A stretch of 64,000 nucleotides of DNA from Paracidovorax anthurii (GTDB lineage Bacteria > Pseudomonadota > Gammaproteobacteria > Burkholderiales > Burkholderiaceae_C): contig NZ_QLTA01000017.1 of NCBI RefSeq assembly GCF_003269065.1, positions 1-64,000 on the forward strand, given 5' to 3'. The translations under genes and the position numbers were made by a program. Each line of letters opens with the position of its first letter. Position 1 is the stretch's first letter. Below are positions 30,029 through 41,872 of this stretch, one piece after another. The notes under the pieces were generated by a model. It made no database searches, was not told the DNA's origin, and was given only the letters and a program-made list of their open reading frames with translations.

Positions 30029-30913
30029 ATGTCCCCATCACCCGCCCCGGCACTGCCGCATGCCCGCATCCTCAGCGTCGCGCTGAATCTCCCGGGCCCC
30101 GCCGCGCTGGCCCGCTGCCGCGACTGGGGCGCCGCCTGCACGAAGCTGGAGCCCCCCGCGCCGCAAGGCATGGCCAGCGCCGATCCGATGGCGCGCTACT
30201 GCCCCCGCGCCTATGCCGAGCTGCACGAGGGCATCCGCGTGGTGCGCGCGGACCTCAAGAGCCCGGCGGGCCAGGCGCTGCTGCACGCCGAGCTGGCCGC
30301 CACGGACGTGCTCATCACGTCGTTCCGCCCCTCGGCGCTGCGCAAGCTCGGCCTGGAATGGAGCGCACTCCAGGCGCGCCATCCCGCGCTGTCGCTGGTG
30401 CGGATCGTCGGCGCGCCGGGCGCGGGGGCCGAGGAGCCCGGCCACGACCTCACCTACCAGGCAGCGGCGGGGCTGCTGCCGGCGGGCACCACCCTGCCCG
30501 CCACGCTGCATGCCGACATGGCCGGCGCGCTGCAGGCCAGCGAGGCGGTGCTGCGCGCCCTGCTGGCCCGGCAGGCGACGGGCGCGGGCAGCCTGCAGGA
30601 AGTGGCCCTGGCGGAAGCCGCGCACTGGCTCGCCCGGCCGCGTGCGTGGGGGCTGACGCAGCCCTCGGGCGACGTGGGGGGAGCGCATGCGGGCTACCGC
30701 GTCTATGCCTGCGCCGATGGCCGGGCGGCGGTGGCCGCCCTGGAGCCGTACTTCATGGCGCGGCTGTGCGCCGCCGCCGGATTGCCCGCCGACGCCGATC
30801 CCAGGGCCGCGCCCACGCATTCGGGCATCGCGGCCTTCTTCCAGCCGCGCCGCCGCGCGGACCTGGAGGCCTGGGCCCTGCGCGAGGACCTGCCGGTGCA
30901 CCTGCTCGACTGA
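30029..30913 (+). CDS. Short CaiB/BaiF (class III CoA-transferase-like) protein
   Basis: 294 residues; typical CaiB/BaiF enzymes are about 360-400. The first subdomain (SVALNLPGPAALARCRDWGA), VRADLKSPAGQALLHAELAATDV, and the racemase-like GHDLTYQAAAGLLPAG, whose Asp corresponds to the catalytic Asp of alpha-methylacyl-CoA racemase, are visible. The C-terminal part is short. It could be a small acyl-CoA racemase or transferase. The start at 30029 (MSPSPAPALP) is one of several; no clear ribosome site. Confidence 0.75.
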   Translation: MSPSPAPALPHARILSVALNLPGPAALARCRDWGAACTKLEPPAPQGMASADPMARYCPRAYAELHEGIRVVRADLKSPAGQALLHAELAATDVLITSFRPSALRKLGLEWSALQARHPALSLVRIVGAPGAGAEEPGHDLTYQAAAGLLPAGTTLPATLHADMAGALQASEAVLRALLARQATGAGSLQEVALAEAAHWLARPRAWGLTQPSGDVGGAHAGYRVYACADGRAAVAALEPYFMARLCAAAGLPADADPRAAPTHSGIAAFFQPRRRADLEAWALREDLPVHLLD

Positions 30914-30954
30914 GCGGATCGGCGCCCACGGGCCGATCCTCCGATTACTCCTTA

Positions 30955-31001
30955 TTTGATAGCAAACAATGTAGCAATATCGGCGACATGGAGGCTGTTT
31001 C
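30955..31001 (+). repeat. Dispersed two-box repeat, copy 2
   Basis: TTTGATAGCAAACAATGTAG (30956-) followed by GGCGACATGGAGGCTGTTTC (30982-31001). Copy 3 at 59009 has the same GATAGCAAAC start and CGACATGGA box. Lies between the CaiB-like gene and the GGDEF gene, in a 291-bp gap that otherwise shows nothing I can assign. Confidence 0.6.
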
Positions 31002-31204
31002 ACCGTAAATCCATGCCACGCCCCCACCCGAGGGCTCCAGGCCGCATCCGGCGGTCCGCACCGTCCCTGCCCTCTCACGGCCTGGCTCCGGTGCTGGACC
31101 GCCGTGCCCACCTCTTCCACAATAGGCCGCAGCACCCGCTACGTCCTGCGCATCGCCGGCGCCGGGCGGCGGGGACGCACTGTCACGCGACCTTCCGCCA
31201 ACGC

Positions 31205-32833
31205 ATGAAGTCCACCCCTCCGCCTCCCCCGCCCGGCCGGATCTGGCCCTTCGTGGCGATCGTGGTCCTGCAGGTCCTGCTGGCTTCGGGCAGCATCTAC
31301 CTGCTGTCCGCGGTGCGCGCCTTCGTGGCGGGCGAGAGCCAGTGGTCCAAGGCGCAGAAGGACGCGATCTGGCAACTCGACCGCTACATCGTCTCTGGCG
31401 ACCGCCACGGGTACGACCGCTTCAAGGAGGCGATGCAGACACCGCAGGCCGACGAGGAGGCCCGGGTGCTGCTGGAGAGCGCCGACCCCGACATGGACCG
31501 GGTCTTCAACGCCGTCGTGCGGGGCGGCAACCACCCTGCCGACGCGGGAGCGCTGATGTGGATATGGCGCACCTTCCAGCACCACGCCCTGCTGAGCGAG
31601 CCCCTGCGGCACTGGAAGATCGGCGACAGCTACCTGCGCCAGCTGTCGCAGCTGGCCGAGGAGGTGCGCGAGCGCCACGAGAGCGGCATCCCGCCGGACG
31701 CACCCACCGTGCTGCGCTGGCAGCGGGCCCTGCAGGACATCGATGCCGGGGCCAGCCCCGCGGCCTCGGATTTCAGCGAGGCCATGGGCGAGAGTTCCCG
31801 GCGCATCGTCGCCAGCCTTTTCTGGCTGAACGGGGTGGGCGCCATCCTGCTCATGGCCCTGGCCGTGCTGTACACCCGGCGCATGAACCTGCAGCGGCGC
31901 CATGCCGCCAGCACCCTGGCGCAGGAGCGAACCCAGGCCGAGGCCACGCTCGCGGCGATCGAGGAACCCATCCTGCAGGTCGATGCGCAGGGAAAGGTCG
32001 AGGCGGTGAACACGGCGGCCGAGCGGCTGCTCGGCCAGGACGGCGCGGCCCTGCGGGGCCGGGCGCTGTCGGACCTGCTGGTGTTCGAGGAGGCCAAGGA
32101 CGCGCCGCACGAACCCACCCGGATCGCGGACCAGTGGCTGGCGCGGGCGCTGCAGGGCGTTCCCTCGGTGGCGCTGGACCGCATCCACCCGCTGCGGCTG
32201 CCCGGCGGCCAGCGCCTGCCCGTGCGGTTGCGCGGCGGGCCGCTGATCCACGAGGGCGGGCCTGCCGGCGCGGTGCTGATGCTGCACGAGGCCGGCGGCG
32301 AACAGCGCTGCCACGAGCAGCTCGCCTGGCATTCCACCCACGACGGGCTCACGGGCCTCGCCGACCGGCAGACCTTCATCCGCCAGATCGCGGCCACGCT
32401 GGAGCAGCCCCGCTCCGCCGAGTCCGCCGGCGCGCTGCTGCAACTGCACCTGGATCTGCTGGGCGCCATCAACGATGCGCACGGCTACGCCGCGGGCGAC
32501 GCCCTGCTGCGCGCGATGGCACGGGGCCTGGAAGCCTGCCTGGGCGGGCAAGGCACGCTGGCCCGCCTGGGCGGCGCAACCTTCGGGGCGCTGATTCCGC
32601 ACTGCTCGCGGCAGGCCGCGCAGGATGCGGCCGAGCGCCTGCTGGGCCACGCGCGGGCGCTGGAACTGCCCTGGCCGCCGGGGCCGCTCGCCACCCCGCT
32701 CAGCATCGGCCTGGTGGCCCTCACCGCCGATCTGGCAACGCTGGAGGAAGCCCTGCGCGCCGCCCACCAGGCCTGCGGGGAAGCGCGCCAGCAGGGCGGC
32801 GACCGCCTTTGCGCCCACGCGCCGCCCGGGTAG
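31205..32833 (+). CDS. Membrane PAS-GGDEF protein with degenerate active site
   Basis: 542 residues. Transmembrane segment about 14-36, an extracytoplasmic domain of about 165 residues, a second membrane segment near 200-222 ([21 protein letters not shown]), a PAS domain (about 240-370, [20 protein letters not shown]), and a GGDEF-fold domain ([17 protein letters not shown]). The signature that should read GG(D/E)EF is GGATF near 455-459, so both catalytic acidic residues are missing. It probably does not make cyclic di-GMP and may act as a sensor or binding partner. The start at 31205 ([14 protein letters not shown]) gives the membrane segment directly after it. Confidence 0.85.
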   Translation: MKSTPPPPPPGRIWPFVAIVVLQVLLASGSIYLLSAVRAFVAGESQWSKAQKDAIWQLDRYIVSGDRHGYDRFKEAMQTPQADEEARVLLESADPDMDRVFNAVVRGGNHPADAGALMWIWRTFQHHALLSEPLRHWKIGDSYLRQLSQLAEEVRERHESGIPPDAPTVLRWQRALQDIDAGASPAASDFSEAMGESSRRIVASLFWLNGVGAILLMALAVLYTRRMNLQRRHAASTLAQERTQAEATLAAIEEPILQVDAQGKVEAVNTAAERLLGQDGAALRGRALSDLLVFEEAKDAPHEPTRIADQWLARALQGVPSVALDRIHPLRLPGGQRLPVRLRGGPLIHEGGPAGAVLMLHEAGGEQRCHEQLAWHSTHDGLTGLADRQTFIRQIAATLEQPRSAESAGALLQLHLDLLGAINDAHGYAAGDALLRAMARGLEACLGGQGTLARLGGATFGALIPHCSRQAAQDAAERLLGHARALELPWPPGPLATPLSIGLVALTADLATLEEALRAAHQACGEARQQGGDRLCAHAPPG

Positions 32834-32862
32834 CCGGCGCCACGGGCCAGGGCCGCGGAACG

Positions 32863-35304
<2,442 letters not shown>

Positions 35305-35404
35305 GGAATGCAGGCGTGGGGAGGGCCGCCGATTTTAGGCGGTCGGCCGTCGCCACCCTGCAGGCAGGGGCTCTCGGCGGCACGGGCTCCCCGGGGCGGA
35401 TGCC

Positions 35405-35635
35405 TGCACGGCGCCCCCCGGTGCGTGGTCGCGGCTCCCGGGAGGTGCTTTCATCCCAATAAAAAAGGGCCCCCACGCTCTCCCGCTTCGCGTGGTCGCT
35501 GCCCCCGAGGGGGTGTTTTTCATCCTGGGGCGGCCCGGCGATGAAAAAGGGCTCCACGCTCCCTCGCTGCGCGTGGTTGCTGCCTACCAAGGGGAGCTTT
35601 TCATCCTGAGGCGGCCCGGCGATGAAAAAGGGCCG
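35405..35635. repeat. Three tandem copies of an 81-bp intergenic repeat
   Basis: In the 385-bp gap between ygiQ and the small ORF at 35690. Copies begin near 35407 (degenerate), 35474 and 35555, spacing 81 bp for the last two. Each carries CACGCTC..GCGTGGT, a GCTGCC..GGGG arm, TTTTCATCCTG, GGCGGCCCGGCGATGAAAAA and GGGC. The TTTTCATC and GATGAAAA parts pair with each other, so each unit can fold. Confidence 0.8.
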
Positions 35636-35689
35636 CGACAGCGGCCCTTGCGGAAGACACGGCGCCCTGCGGCCCCCTGTCGCTGATGC

Positions 35690-35887
35690 CTACCACTCCC
35701 CGGAGGCGCGCACCCGCTGGTCCAGGTCGTGGGCGGGCGATTCGTAGGGCGAGTGCAGCTCCTCATGGGGCGCCGCACCGGCCGGAGCGCCCTGCGCATT
35801 CCGACACACCACGGCCCCCGCATCGGCGGGAAGCACCTGCGGCGCAAACAGGGCGCTGAACGTCTGGGTCAAGGCATTGGCGAACAT
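35690..35887 (-). CDS. Small protein of unknown function
   Basis: 65 residues starting MFANALTQTFSALFAPQVL and ending DLDQRVRASGEW. The ATG at 35887 has AGAGGAG at ideal spacing, which is the best sign that it is real. The N-terminal half is amphipathic, the C-terminal half hydrophilic with YESPAHDLDQRV. No signal peptide or known domain is recognised. Confidence 0.6.
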   Translation of the reverse strand: MFANALTQTFSALFAPQVLPADAGAVVCRNAQGAPAGAAPHEELHSPYESPAHDLDQRVRASGEW

Positions 35888-36003
35888 GGCGTCTCCTCTG
35901 GCAGTGGGTGCATGGCAGGAACCCGCCAAGCGTAGGGGCCGTTCATGACGCATCCGTGTAGGAGTTCGCCGTCTCGCACGACCGGCCTTCAGGCTGTGTG
36001 ATC

Positions 36004-36020
36004 GCCGCCACAGTGGCGGC
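36004..36020 (-). terminator. Short GC hairpin after the azurin gene
   Basis: GCCGCCA-CAG-TGGCGGC, 22 bp past the azurin stop on the minus strand. No U-run follows, so this is a weak call. Confidence 0.3.
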
Positions 36021-36041
36021 CACCTGCCGCCAGTGCCGCCC

Positions 36042-36497
36042 TCACTTCGCCAGTGCGAGCGTGCCTTTCATGAGGGCCGCATGGCCCGGGAAGGAGCAGA
36101 AATACGCGTAGGTCTCGCCGGCCTTGAGCGCGCTGGTCGCGAAGGTCACCGCATCGGCCTCGCCGCCGCCCACCACCTTGGTGTGGGCCAGCACGCGCTT
36201 GTCGCCCGCCGCGACGTATTCCTTGGCCGCGCCCGCGGCGATGCCGTCGGTCACCACGCCCTGCTGGTCGGCGGCCTTGGACAGCACCCAGTTGTGGCCC
36301 ATGGCGGCCTTGGGCAGCTTGCCCACATGCTTGAGCTTGACGGTGAACTGCTTGCAGCTCGCGGGCACGGCGATGGTGCTCTTGTTGAACTGCATCGCAT
36401 CGTTGCCCTCGATCTCGACCGCGCAATCGGCGGCCCAGACGGGGGCCATGCCAGCGCACAGGGCGATCATCGCCAGGGATTTCCAGATTCTTGCCAT
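36042..36497 (-). CDS. azu: Azurin, periplasmic type 1 copper protein
   Basis: 151 residues: signal peptide (about 1-23, ending PVWA), then the mature cupredoxin beginning [18 protein letters not shown]. Copper ligands are recognisable in GHNWVL (His) and [14 protein letters not shown] (Cys, His, Met). Small electron carrier for respiratory or denitrification enzymes. The ATG at 36497 has AAGGTG about seven bases upstream; a GTG at 36506 is less likely. Confidence 0.95.
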   Translation of the reverse strand: MARIWKSLAMIALCAGMAPVWAADCAVEIEGNDAMQFNKSTIAVPASCKQFTVKLKHVGKLPKAAMGHNWVLSKAADQQGVVTDGIAAGAAKEYVAAGDKRVLAHTKVVGGGEADAVTFATSALKAGETYAYFCSFPGHAALMKGTLALAK

Positions 36498-36522
36498 TGT
36501 TCTCACCTTTCAGAAAGAGGCG

Positions 36523-36551
36523 GAGCCCGCTGGCCTGGCCATGGCGGGCTC
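36523..36551 (-). terminator. Hairpin between the LysR-headed operon and azurin
   Basis: GAGCCCGC (36523-36530) pairs with GCGGGCTC (36544-36551) around a 13-nt loop; CCTCTTTC follows on the minus strand. It is about 95 bp past the last gene of the operon (36645) and directly before the azurin start region. Confidence 0.5.
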
Positions 36552-36644
36552 CATGGCTGCATTCTTCAAGAGGAACGGTTTTCGCCATTTGATGCTCATC
36601 AATTTGGCGGAAATCAAGGCCCGGGACGGGGCCGTGCCGGGACG

Positions 36645-37838
36645 TCAGGCGGGATGCACCGCCTCGCCCAGGTTGAGCATGAGCCGGTTGGCCCAGGCGA
36701 AGATGGCGATCGCGTGGACCAGGTCCAGCACTTCCAGGCGCGTCAAGCCTGCCGCCAGCACCGCCTGCAGCCGTGCGGCCCCGAAAGCGGCCGGCTCGCG
36801 CGTGAGGTCGATCGCCACCTGGACGATGGCCCGCTCGCGCGCGTTCGTCCCCGCGCCCCGTGGCTCGGTGAACACCTGGTGGATCACGTCGTTGCGCTTG
36901 GTCAACTGCTCGAAGCGCTGGGCATGCACCGAGGCGCAGTACACGCAGCCGTTGACGCGCGAGACCACGGCGCTGGCCAGTTCGCGCTCCGCCCGCGACA
37001 GCCCGCCCGGCGCATACATGATGGCGTTGAAGGCGACCGAGCGCTGCTGCAGGATGCGCGGTTGGTGGATCAGCGTCAGGTAGTAGTCCGAGGTCTTGGC
37101 CTTGGGATGGCTCTCCTCCAGCACGGCCAACTGCTCCGGCGTGGCCTGGCCCAGGTCGAGCACGGGCAGCCAGGCCTTCCATCCGAGCGTCTCGCTCGTG
37201 TAGCCGTTCACCCGCACGGGTTCGCCCGGCTGGGGCAGATGGGCGGGATGCACGAACGGTGCGCCCGCGGCTTCCACGGCTGCGGCGCTGGCCGCCGGCA
37301 CGGTGCCCTCGGGCGGCAGCGCCGCCAGCGCCCGCAGGCCCACCACCACCCGCACCTGGTAGGCGACGAAGGCGATCAACTGGGCCAGCGCCACCACCTC
37401 GGGCGTGGACAAACCCGCCCCCGGCAGCGTCAGCAACGCGGCCTTGTCCCCTTCGACGGGCCGGTCCGCCAGCGTGTCGGCGAACGCTAGGATGGCGCCG
37501 AGCCGGGCATCCGCCGCGGCGACATCGGCCCGGGGAGCCCCTTCCAGCGCCGCAGCCTGCGCGGCGGTGAGCACCGCCAGCGCCTGCAGCCGGCCACGGT
37601 AATGCGCCGCGAGGGCCTCGCTGCCCGCCTTGCGGGCGATATGCAAGGCGGCGAGCAGGCGCTCGGCCAGAGCCGGGCCCGCAAGCGCCGGGTCGAGCAA
37701 GCCGTCATGGCTGCCCTGCGTGGCCTGCACGACCTTGTCGCGCTGACGGCGCAGCGCGTGCAGCGCATCGCCGGGGGCCAGCGAGGCGGCTTGATCGACC
37801 ACGTCGGTGGTGGCGGTGGAAGGAAGGGATTGCGACAT
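36645..37838 (-). CDS. Two-domain AhpD-like (CMD) protein
   Basis: 397 residues built of two carboxymuconolactone-decarboxylase/AhpD-like halves. The C-terminal half has the redox/peroxidase motif NGCVYCASVHAQRF (C298, C301, H305); the N-terminal half lacks cysteines and looks structural. Similar CMD domain proteins are annotated as peroxidase-related and often sit beside peptide-type ABC importers. Last gene of the operon, after the BAAT-like hydrolase with a 36-bp gap. Likely detoxifies peroxide or hydroperoxide from the oxygenase step; that role is inference. Confidence 0.8.
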   Translation of the reverse strand: MSQSLPSTATTDVVDQAASLAPGDALHALRRQRDKVVQATQGSHDGLLDPALAGPALAERLLAALHIARKAGSEALAAHYRGRLQALAVLTAAQAAALEGAPRADVAAADARLGAILAFADTLADRPVEGDKAALLTLPGAGLSTPEVVALAQLIAFVAYQVRVVVGLRALAALPPEGTVPAASAAAVEAAGAPFVHPAHLPQPGEPVRVNGYTSETLGWKAWLPVLDLGQATPEQLAVLEESHPKAKTSDYYLTLIHQPRILQQRSVAFNAIMYAPGGLSRAERELASAVVSRVNGCVYCASVHAQRFEQLTKRNDVIHQVFTEPRGAGTNARERAIVQVAIDLTREPAAFGAARLQAVLAAGLTRLEVLDLVHAIAIFAWANRLMLNLGEAVHPA

Positions 37839-37874
37839 GGGAACAGGTCTCCAGCAAAAGGATGCGGCGGCGCG

Positions 37875-39209
37875 TCAGGCCGGCGGGTGGGGGGTGTCGT
37901 CGGTCTCTCTCGCACCTTGCGTGCGCACGGCACGCTCCAGGAACCGCAGCACGCCCGCCCAGGAGGCTTCATCGGCCTGCGCGTTGGGCAGGGCGGCGCC
38001 GCCGGTCGTGCTCTGCCGGCGCGACACCGGATGGGCATACACCAGCTGCGTGGTCGGCAGATAGGGAAACAGGATGGAATGCCCCGCCCCCTCGAAATCC
38101 AGATGCTCGACCGCGTGCGGATGCCGGTGGCGCGCGAGCCGGTCCGCCACCATGCGGCTGTACAGGCTCGACGGCCACGAACCGTCGTCCGTGGCGGACA
38201 GCAGCAGCACCGGCCCCCGGATGCGCTCCACGGCGATGGCCGCGCGCTCCACCGCCTCGGGGTCCTGCAGCGCCGTCAGTAGCGCGTGGGCATGGCGGCG
38301 CGGCTGCGGGCCGTCGTCCCAGGGCTTCCAGGTGGCCGTGCGGTTGTTCTCCCAGAGGTGCGGCAATGCCTGGCCACGGTAGAGCCACGCCGGGCCCTCG
38401 CGCCCCGTGGCCGGGTCGCAGGCGTTCTGCGCGCTGTGCACCACCGCCCCCGGCACATAGCCGATGACGGCGGACACGAGCGAGGGGAACATCGAACCGA
38501 GCAGCAGCACCAGTTCGCCGCCGCGCGACTGGCCGCTGAGTGCCACGAATCCACGGCGCGGGCGCAGCGTGCGGTGCACCCATTCCAGCGCCGTCTCGAA
38601 GTATTCGAGGGGGGTGTTGGAGATGTAGTCCGGGCGCCCCGGCGCCTTGAAGTAGCCCAGGGCCAACGCGGCGTAGCCGTGCGAGGCATACAGCGCCGCG
38701 CGCGGCTCGTTCATGCCGCCGCCCGAGCCATTGAGCACGACCACCACGGGATGGCCTTGCCCGTCCGCCCGCGCGGGCGGCGTGTAGAGCACGGCGGTCA
38801 GGCCGTCCTCGCGCACCTCCCGGCGCGCGACGCCTTCGGCGGCCAGCCGCTGCACCACGTCCGCTTCCCATGCCTGCGCCCCGCCCCGCCGCATCGTGAT
38901 GCGCGTGGTGAGCGCCGCCGCCGGCTCGGCGGAGAACAGCTCGCGCGCCGCCGCGCCCTCATCGGGCACCTGGGACCACCACAGTCCCATGGGCGAGATG
39001 CCGCCGTAGCTGCCCGCCACGGGGGCATCGCGCGCGAGGTCCACGCTGCCCCGCGCGTCGGCGGCGAAGGTGGCCGCCGCGCGCCATGCCACGCCGGGGC
39101 CCCGCACCGTGGCGCTGTGGAGGGTGACCTGTTCACCGGCCGCCAGCCCGGTGACACGCACGTGGCGGGGAACGTCGATCAGCGCATCGGCGGGCGTGAT
39201 GTGCAGCAT
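37875..39209 (-). CDS. Acyl-CoA thioesterase / BAAT-type alpha/beta hydrolase
   Basis: 444 residues: N-terminal beta-sandwich (PRHVRVTGLAAGEQVTLHSA) and a C-terminal alpha/beta hydrolase. The nucleophile elbow reads GQSRGG, so Ser rather than the Cys of mammalian amino acid N-acyltransferases; acid in SATDDGSWPSSLY and His in GAGHSILFPY. Likely hydrolyses an acyl ester, thioester or amide. The ATG at 39209 has GGAG seven bases upstream; a GTG at 39221 is less likely. It starts 18 bp after the solute-binding protein stop, within the LysR-headed operon. Confidence 0.82.
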   Translation of the reverse strand: MLHITPADALIDVPRHVRVTGLAAGEQVTLHSATVRGPGVAWRAAATFAADARGSVDLARDAPVAGSYGGISPMGLWWSQVPDEGAAARELFSAEPAAALTTRITMRRGGAQAWEADVVQRLAAEGVARREVREDGLTAVLYTPPARADGQGHPVVVVLNGSGGGMNEPRAALYASHGYAALALGYFKAPGRPDYISNTPLEYFETALEWVHRTLRPRRGFVALSGQSRGGELVLLLGSMFPSLVSAVIGYVPGAVVHSAQNACDPATGREGPAWLYRGQALPHLWENNRTATWKPWDDGPQPRRHAHALLTALQDPEAVERAAIAVERIRGPVLLLSATDDGSWPSSLYSRMVADRLARHRHPHAVEHLDFEGAGHSILFPYLPTTQLVYAHPVSRRQSTTGGAALPNAQADEASWAGVLRFLERAVRTQGARETDDTPHPPA

Positions 39210-39227
39210 GCCGGGCTCCACGCGGCC

Positions 39228-40802
39228 TTACTTCGCCACCCGGGTGACCTGCAGCGCCGTGGTGCGGTCGCTCAGCAGCGGCACGACCTTCAGGCCCTTC
39301 CTGGAGGCCCAGATGTTCTGGTAGTGGAAGAGCGGGATCTGGCCCACGTCGTCGGTCACCAGCTTGGCGGCATGGCGGAACACGGCCTCGCGGCGCTGGC
39401 TATTGAACTCCACCGTGGCGGCGTCCAGCGCCTTGTCCACGGCCTCGTTGCTGTAGCGCCCCCAGTTGTTGGAGCCCCGGCCGCGCTGGGCGTCGTTGGT
39501 GGCCAGTGTCTGCAGCAGGCCATAGCCGGCCTCGCCCGTGCCGTTGCCCCAGGCGATCACGCTCACCGCGAACTCGTTCTTGTTGGCGCGGCTCGAATAG
39601 ACGGCCCATGGCACGACCTCGACCTTGGTCTTCACGCCCACGCGGCTCCAGAACTGGGCCACGGCCTGCACGGTCTCGGGCGCCTGGGGGTAGCGGTCGC
39701 CCGGCACGTGGATGGTGAGCTGGAAGCCCTGCGGAAAGCCGGCCTCGGCCAGCAGCTTCCTGGCCTGGTCCGGGCTGTAGGCGATGTCCTTGACGTCGGG
39801 GTTGTAGCCGAAGCTGCCCTTGGGCATCCACTGGTTGGCTTCCGTCACGGTGCCCTGCAGCACGCGGTCGGTGATGGCCTTGCGGTGGATGGCCACCGAC
39901 AGCGCCTGCCGCACGCGCACGTCGCGCAGCGGGTTCTCCGCCAGCGGCTTGCCCGCGTTGTCGGTAATGAACTCGTTCTGGCCGGGCCGGAAGCTGGGCT
40001 GCAGCAGCAGCACGCGCAGGCCCGGATACGTGTACACGCTCACGCTGGGCGTCTTGCGCAGCTTCTCCACGTCGGTGACGGCCACCTTGTCGATCACGTC
40101 CACGTCGCCCGCCAGCAGCGCGGCCGTACGGGCGGCGCCGTTGTTGATGAAGCGGTAGTTGACCTTCTCCCACAGCGGCTTGTCACCGTAGTAGCTGCTG
40201 CTGCGCTCGAACACCGTGCGGTCGCCCGGCACGTACGAGACGAATTTGTAGGGGCCGGTGCCCACCACGGCGCGGCCGGCGTTGTAGTCCTCGGTCCTGG
40301 ATTTCTCGCCCACGTGCTTGCTCACGATGTAGATCGACGCGATCTCCAGCGGCAGCATGGGGTTGGGCGTATGGGTCTTGACGATCACCGTGTGCGGGCC
40401 CTTGGCGGTGGTGGATTCCACCGTGCGCAGCGCCCCGGAGTACGACGCCACGCTGCCCGGCACGCTGCGCGCGCGCTGGAACGAGTAGACGATGTCGTCG
40501 GCCGTGAAGGGCACGCCGTCCTGCCACTTCACGTCCGTGCGCAGCTTGAACTCCCAGGTCTTGTCGTCCAGCACCTTCCAGCTGGTGGCCAGGCCCGGCT
40601 CCAGCTTGCCGCCGTCGCGCGAGTTCACCAGCGAGTCCCAGAAATGCAGCGCCAGCGAACGGTCGCCCGCGTGGTTGTTGAGCTGCGGATCGACGGACGA
40701 GACCGGGTCGGCGAAGCCGATGGAGAGGGTCTGCGCGGAAACGCCGGCGGCGCCGGCCCACAGGGCGGCGGCCAGGACGGCGGCGGAAGGTCGGATCTGC
40801 AT
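39228..40802 (-). CDS. ABC importer solute-binding protein, family 5
   Basis: 524 residues with a signal peptide (about 1-24, ending AGVSAQ) and the family 5 fold for peptides, nickel or oligosaccharides: DPQLNNHAGDRSLALHFWDSL, KWQDGVPFTADDIVYSFQRA, GTGPYKFVSYVPGDR, VRQALSVAIHRKAITDRVLQG. Captures the substrate in the periplasm for the two permeases encoded upstream. Substrate not deducible; companions suggest a modified or acylated small molecule rather than a plain dipeptide. The ATG at 40802 is preceded by AAAGGAA. Confidence 0.92.
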   Translation of the reverse strand: MQIRPSAAVLAAALWAGAAGVSAQTLSIGFADPVSSVDPQLNNHAGDRSLALHFWDSLVNSRDGGKLEPGLATSWKVLDDKTWEFKLRTDVKWQDGVPFTADDIVYSFQRARSVPGSVASYSGALRTVESTTAKGPHTVIVKTHTPNPMLPLEIASIYIVSKHVGEKSRTEDYNAGRAVVGTGPYKFVSYVPGDRTVFERSSSYYGDKPLWEKVNYRFINNGAARTAALLAGDVDVIDKVAVTDVEKLRKTPSVSVYTYPGLRVLLLQPSFRPGQNEFITDNAGKPLAENPLRDVRVRQALSVAIHRKAITDRVLQGTVTEANQWMPKGSFGYNPDVKDIAYSPDQARKLLAEAGFPQGFQLTIHVPGDRYPQAPETVQAVAQFWSRVGVKTKVEVVPWAVYSSRANKNEFAVSVIAWGNGTGEAGYGLLQTLATNDAQRGRGSNNWGRYSNEAVDKALDAATVEFNSQRREAVFRHAAKLVTDDVGQIPLFHYQNIWASRKGLKVVPLLSDRTTALQVTRVAK

Positions 40803-40846
40803 GGAGGATTCCTTTGGAAAACAGGCGAACGAGAGGGAAACGGCCG

Positions 40847-41872
40847 TCAGGACATTTCGTTGAGATGGCAGGCGCTTTCGTGGCGCACGGCGATGCCGCG
40901 CAGCCGCGGCACCTCGGTGCTGCAGCGCGGCATCGCTTGCGGACACCGCGGGTGGAAGTGGCAGCCGGACGGCGGCGCGATCGGGCTCGGGATCTCGCCC
41001 CGGATGGCACCAAAGCGCGTGCCCCGCGCGCCGATGCGGGGAATCTCCGCCAGCAGCGCCTTCGTATAGGGGTGGCTGGGGCGCGCGAACAGCTCCTCGA
41101 CCGGCGCGCTCTCCACCACCCGGCCCAGGTACATCACGGCCACGCGGTCGCACAGGTGCTCGATCACGCCCAGGTCGTGGCTGATGAACAGATAGGCCAG
41201 GCCCAAATCGTCGCGCAGGTCCATGAACAGGTTCAGGATCTGCGCCTGGATCGACACGTCCAGCGCGGCCACCGCCTCGTCGCACACCAGCAGCGCGGGC
41301 TGCACGGCCAGCGCGCGGGTGATGCCGATGCGCTGGCGCTGGCCTCCGCTGAACTGGTGCGGGTAGCGGTGGCGCAGCGCCGGATCGAGTCCGGCGCGTT
41401 CGAGCTGGGCGCTCACGTAGTCGTCCTCGCCCGCGGCATCGGTGAGCCCGTGCAGGCGCGCCGCCTCGCCCACGATGCGCGAAACGCGCAGGCGCGGGTT
41501 CAGGCTGGCGAACGGGTCCTGGAACACCATCTGCGTGCGCAGCCGGGCGGCCAGGCGCTGCGGGCCTGCCAGGGACTGCAAGGGCCGGCCTTCGACCAGT
41601 ACCCGCCCCTGCGTCGGCTCCAGCAGCCCGGCCGCGATGCGGCCCAGGGTGGACTTGCCGCAGCCCGATTCGCCGACCAGGCCCACGACCTCGCCGGGGC
41701 GCACCTGCAGGTCCACGCCGTCCACCGCATGGGTCACGACCGGCGGCCTGGACACGCCCAGGCGCTGCAGCGCCCGCCCCAGCCGGCCCGGCGCGGGCCG
41801 GGCGCCGAAGCGCTTGGCCACGCCCTGCAGTTCCACCAGCGGGGCGGCTTGCCTGTCGGCCTGCGCGCTCAT
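40847..41872 (-). CDS. Peptide-type ABC importer ATPase (DppF-like)
   Basis: 341 residues: Walker A GESGCGKSTLG, Q-loop VFQDPFASLNPRL, signature FSGGQRQRI, Walker B LLVCDEAVAALDVSIQAQ, switch ISHDLGVIEHL, and the C-terminal oligopeptide-ABC extension with cysteines (FHPRCPQAMPRCST). It overlaps the preceding ATPase gene by 4 bp (ATGA). Confidence 0.94.
   Translation of the reverse strand: MSAQADRQAAPLVELQGVAKRFGARPAPGRLGRALQRLGVSRPPVVTHAVDGVDLQVRPGEVVGLVGESGCGKSTLGRIAAGLLEPTQGRVLVEGRPLQSLAGPQRLAARLRTQMVFQDPFASLNPRLRVSRIVGEAARLHGLTDAAGEDDYVSAQLERAGLDPALRHRYPHQFSGGQRQRIGITRALAVQPALLVCDEAVAALDVSIQAQILNLFMDLRDDLGLAYLFISHDLGVIEHLCDRVAVMYLGRVVESAPVEELFARPSHPYTKALLAEIPRIGARGTRFGAIRGEIPSPIAPPSGCHFHPRCPQAMPRCSTEVPRLRGIAVRHESACHLNEMS

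Noticed and set aside
31002-31204. Coding frame between the repeat copy and the GGDEF gene
   Set aside because: The in-frame extension is Arg/Pro/His-rich and non-homologous; the transmembrane start at 31205 explains the gene better.
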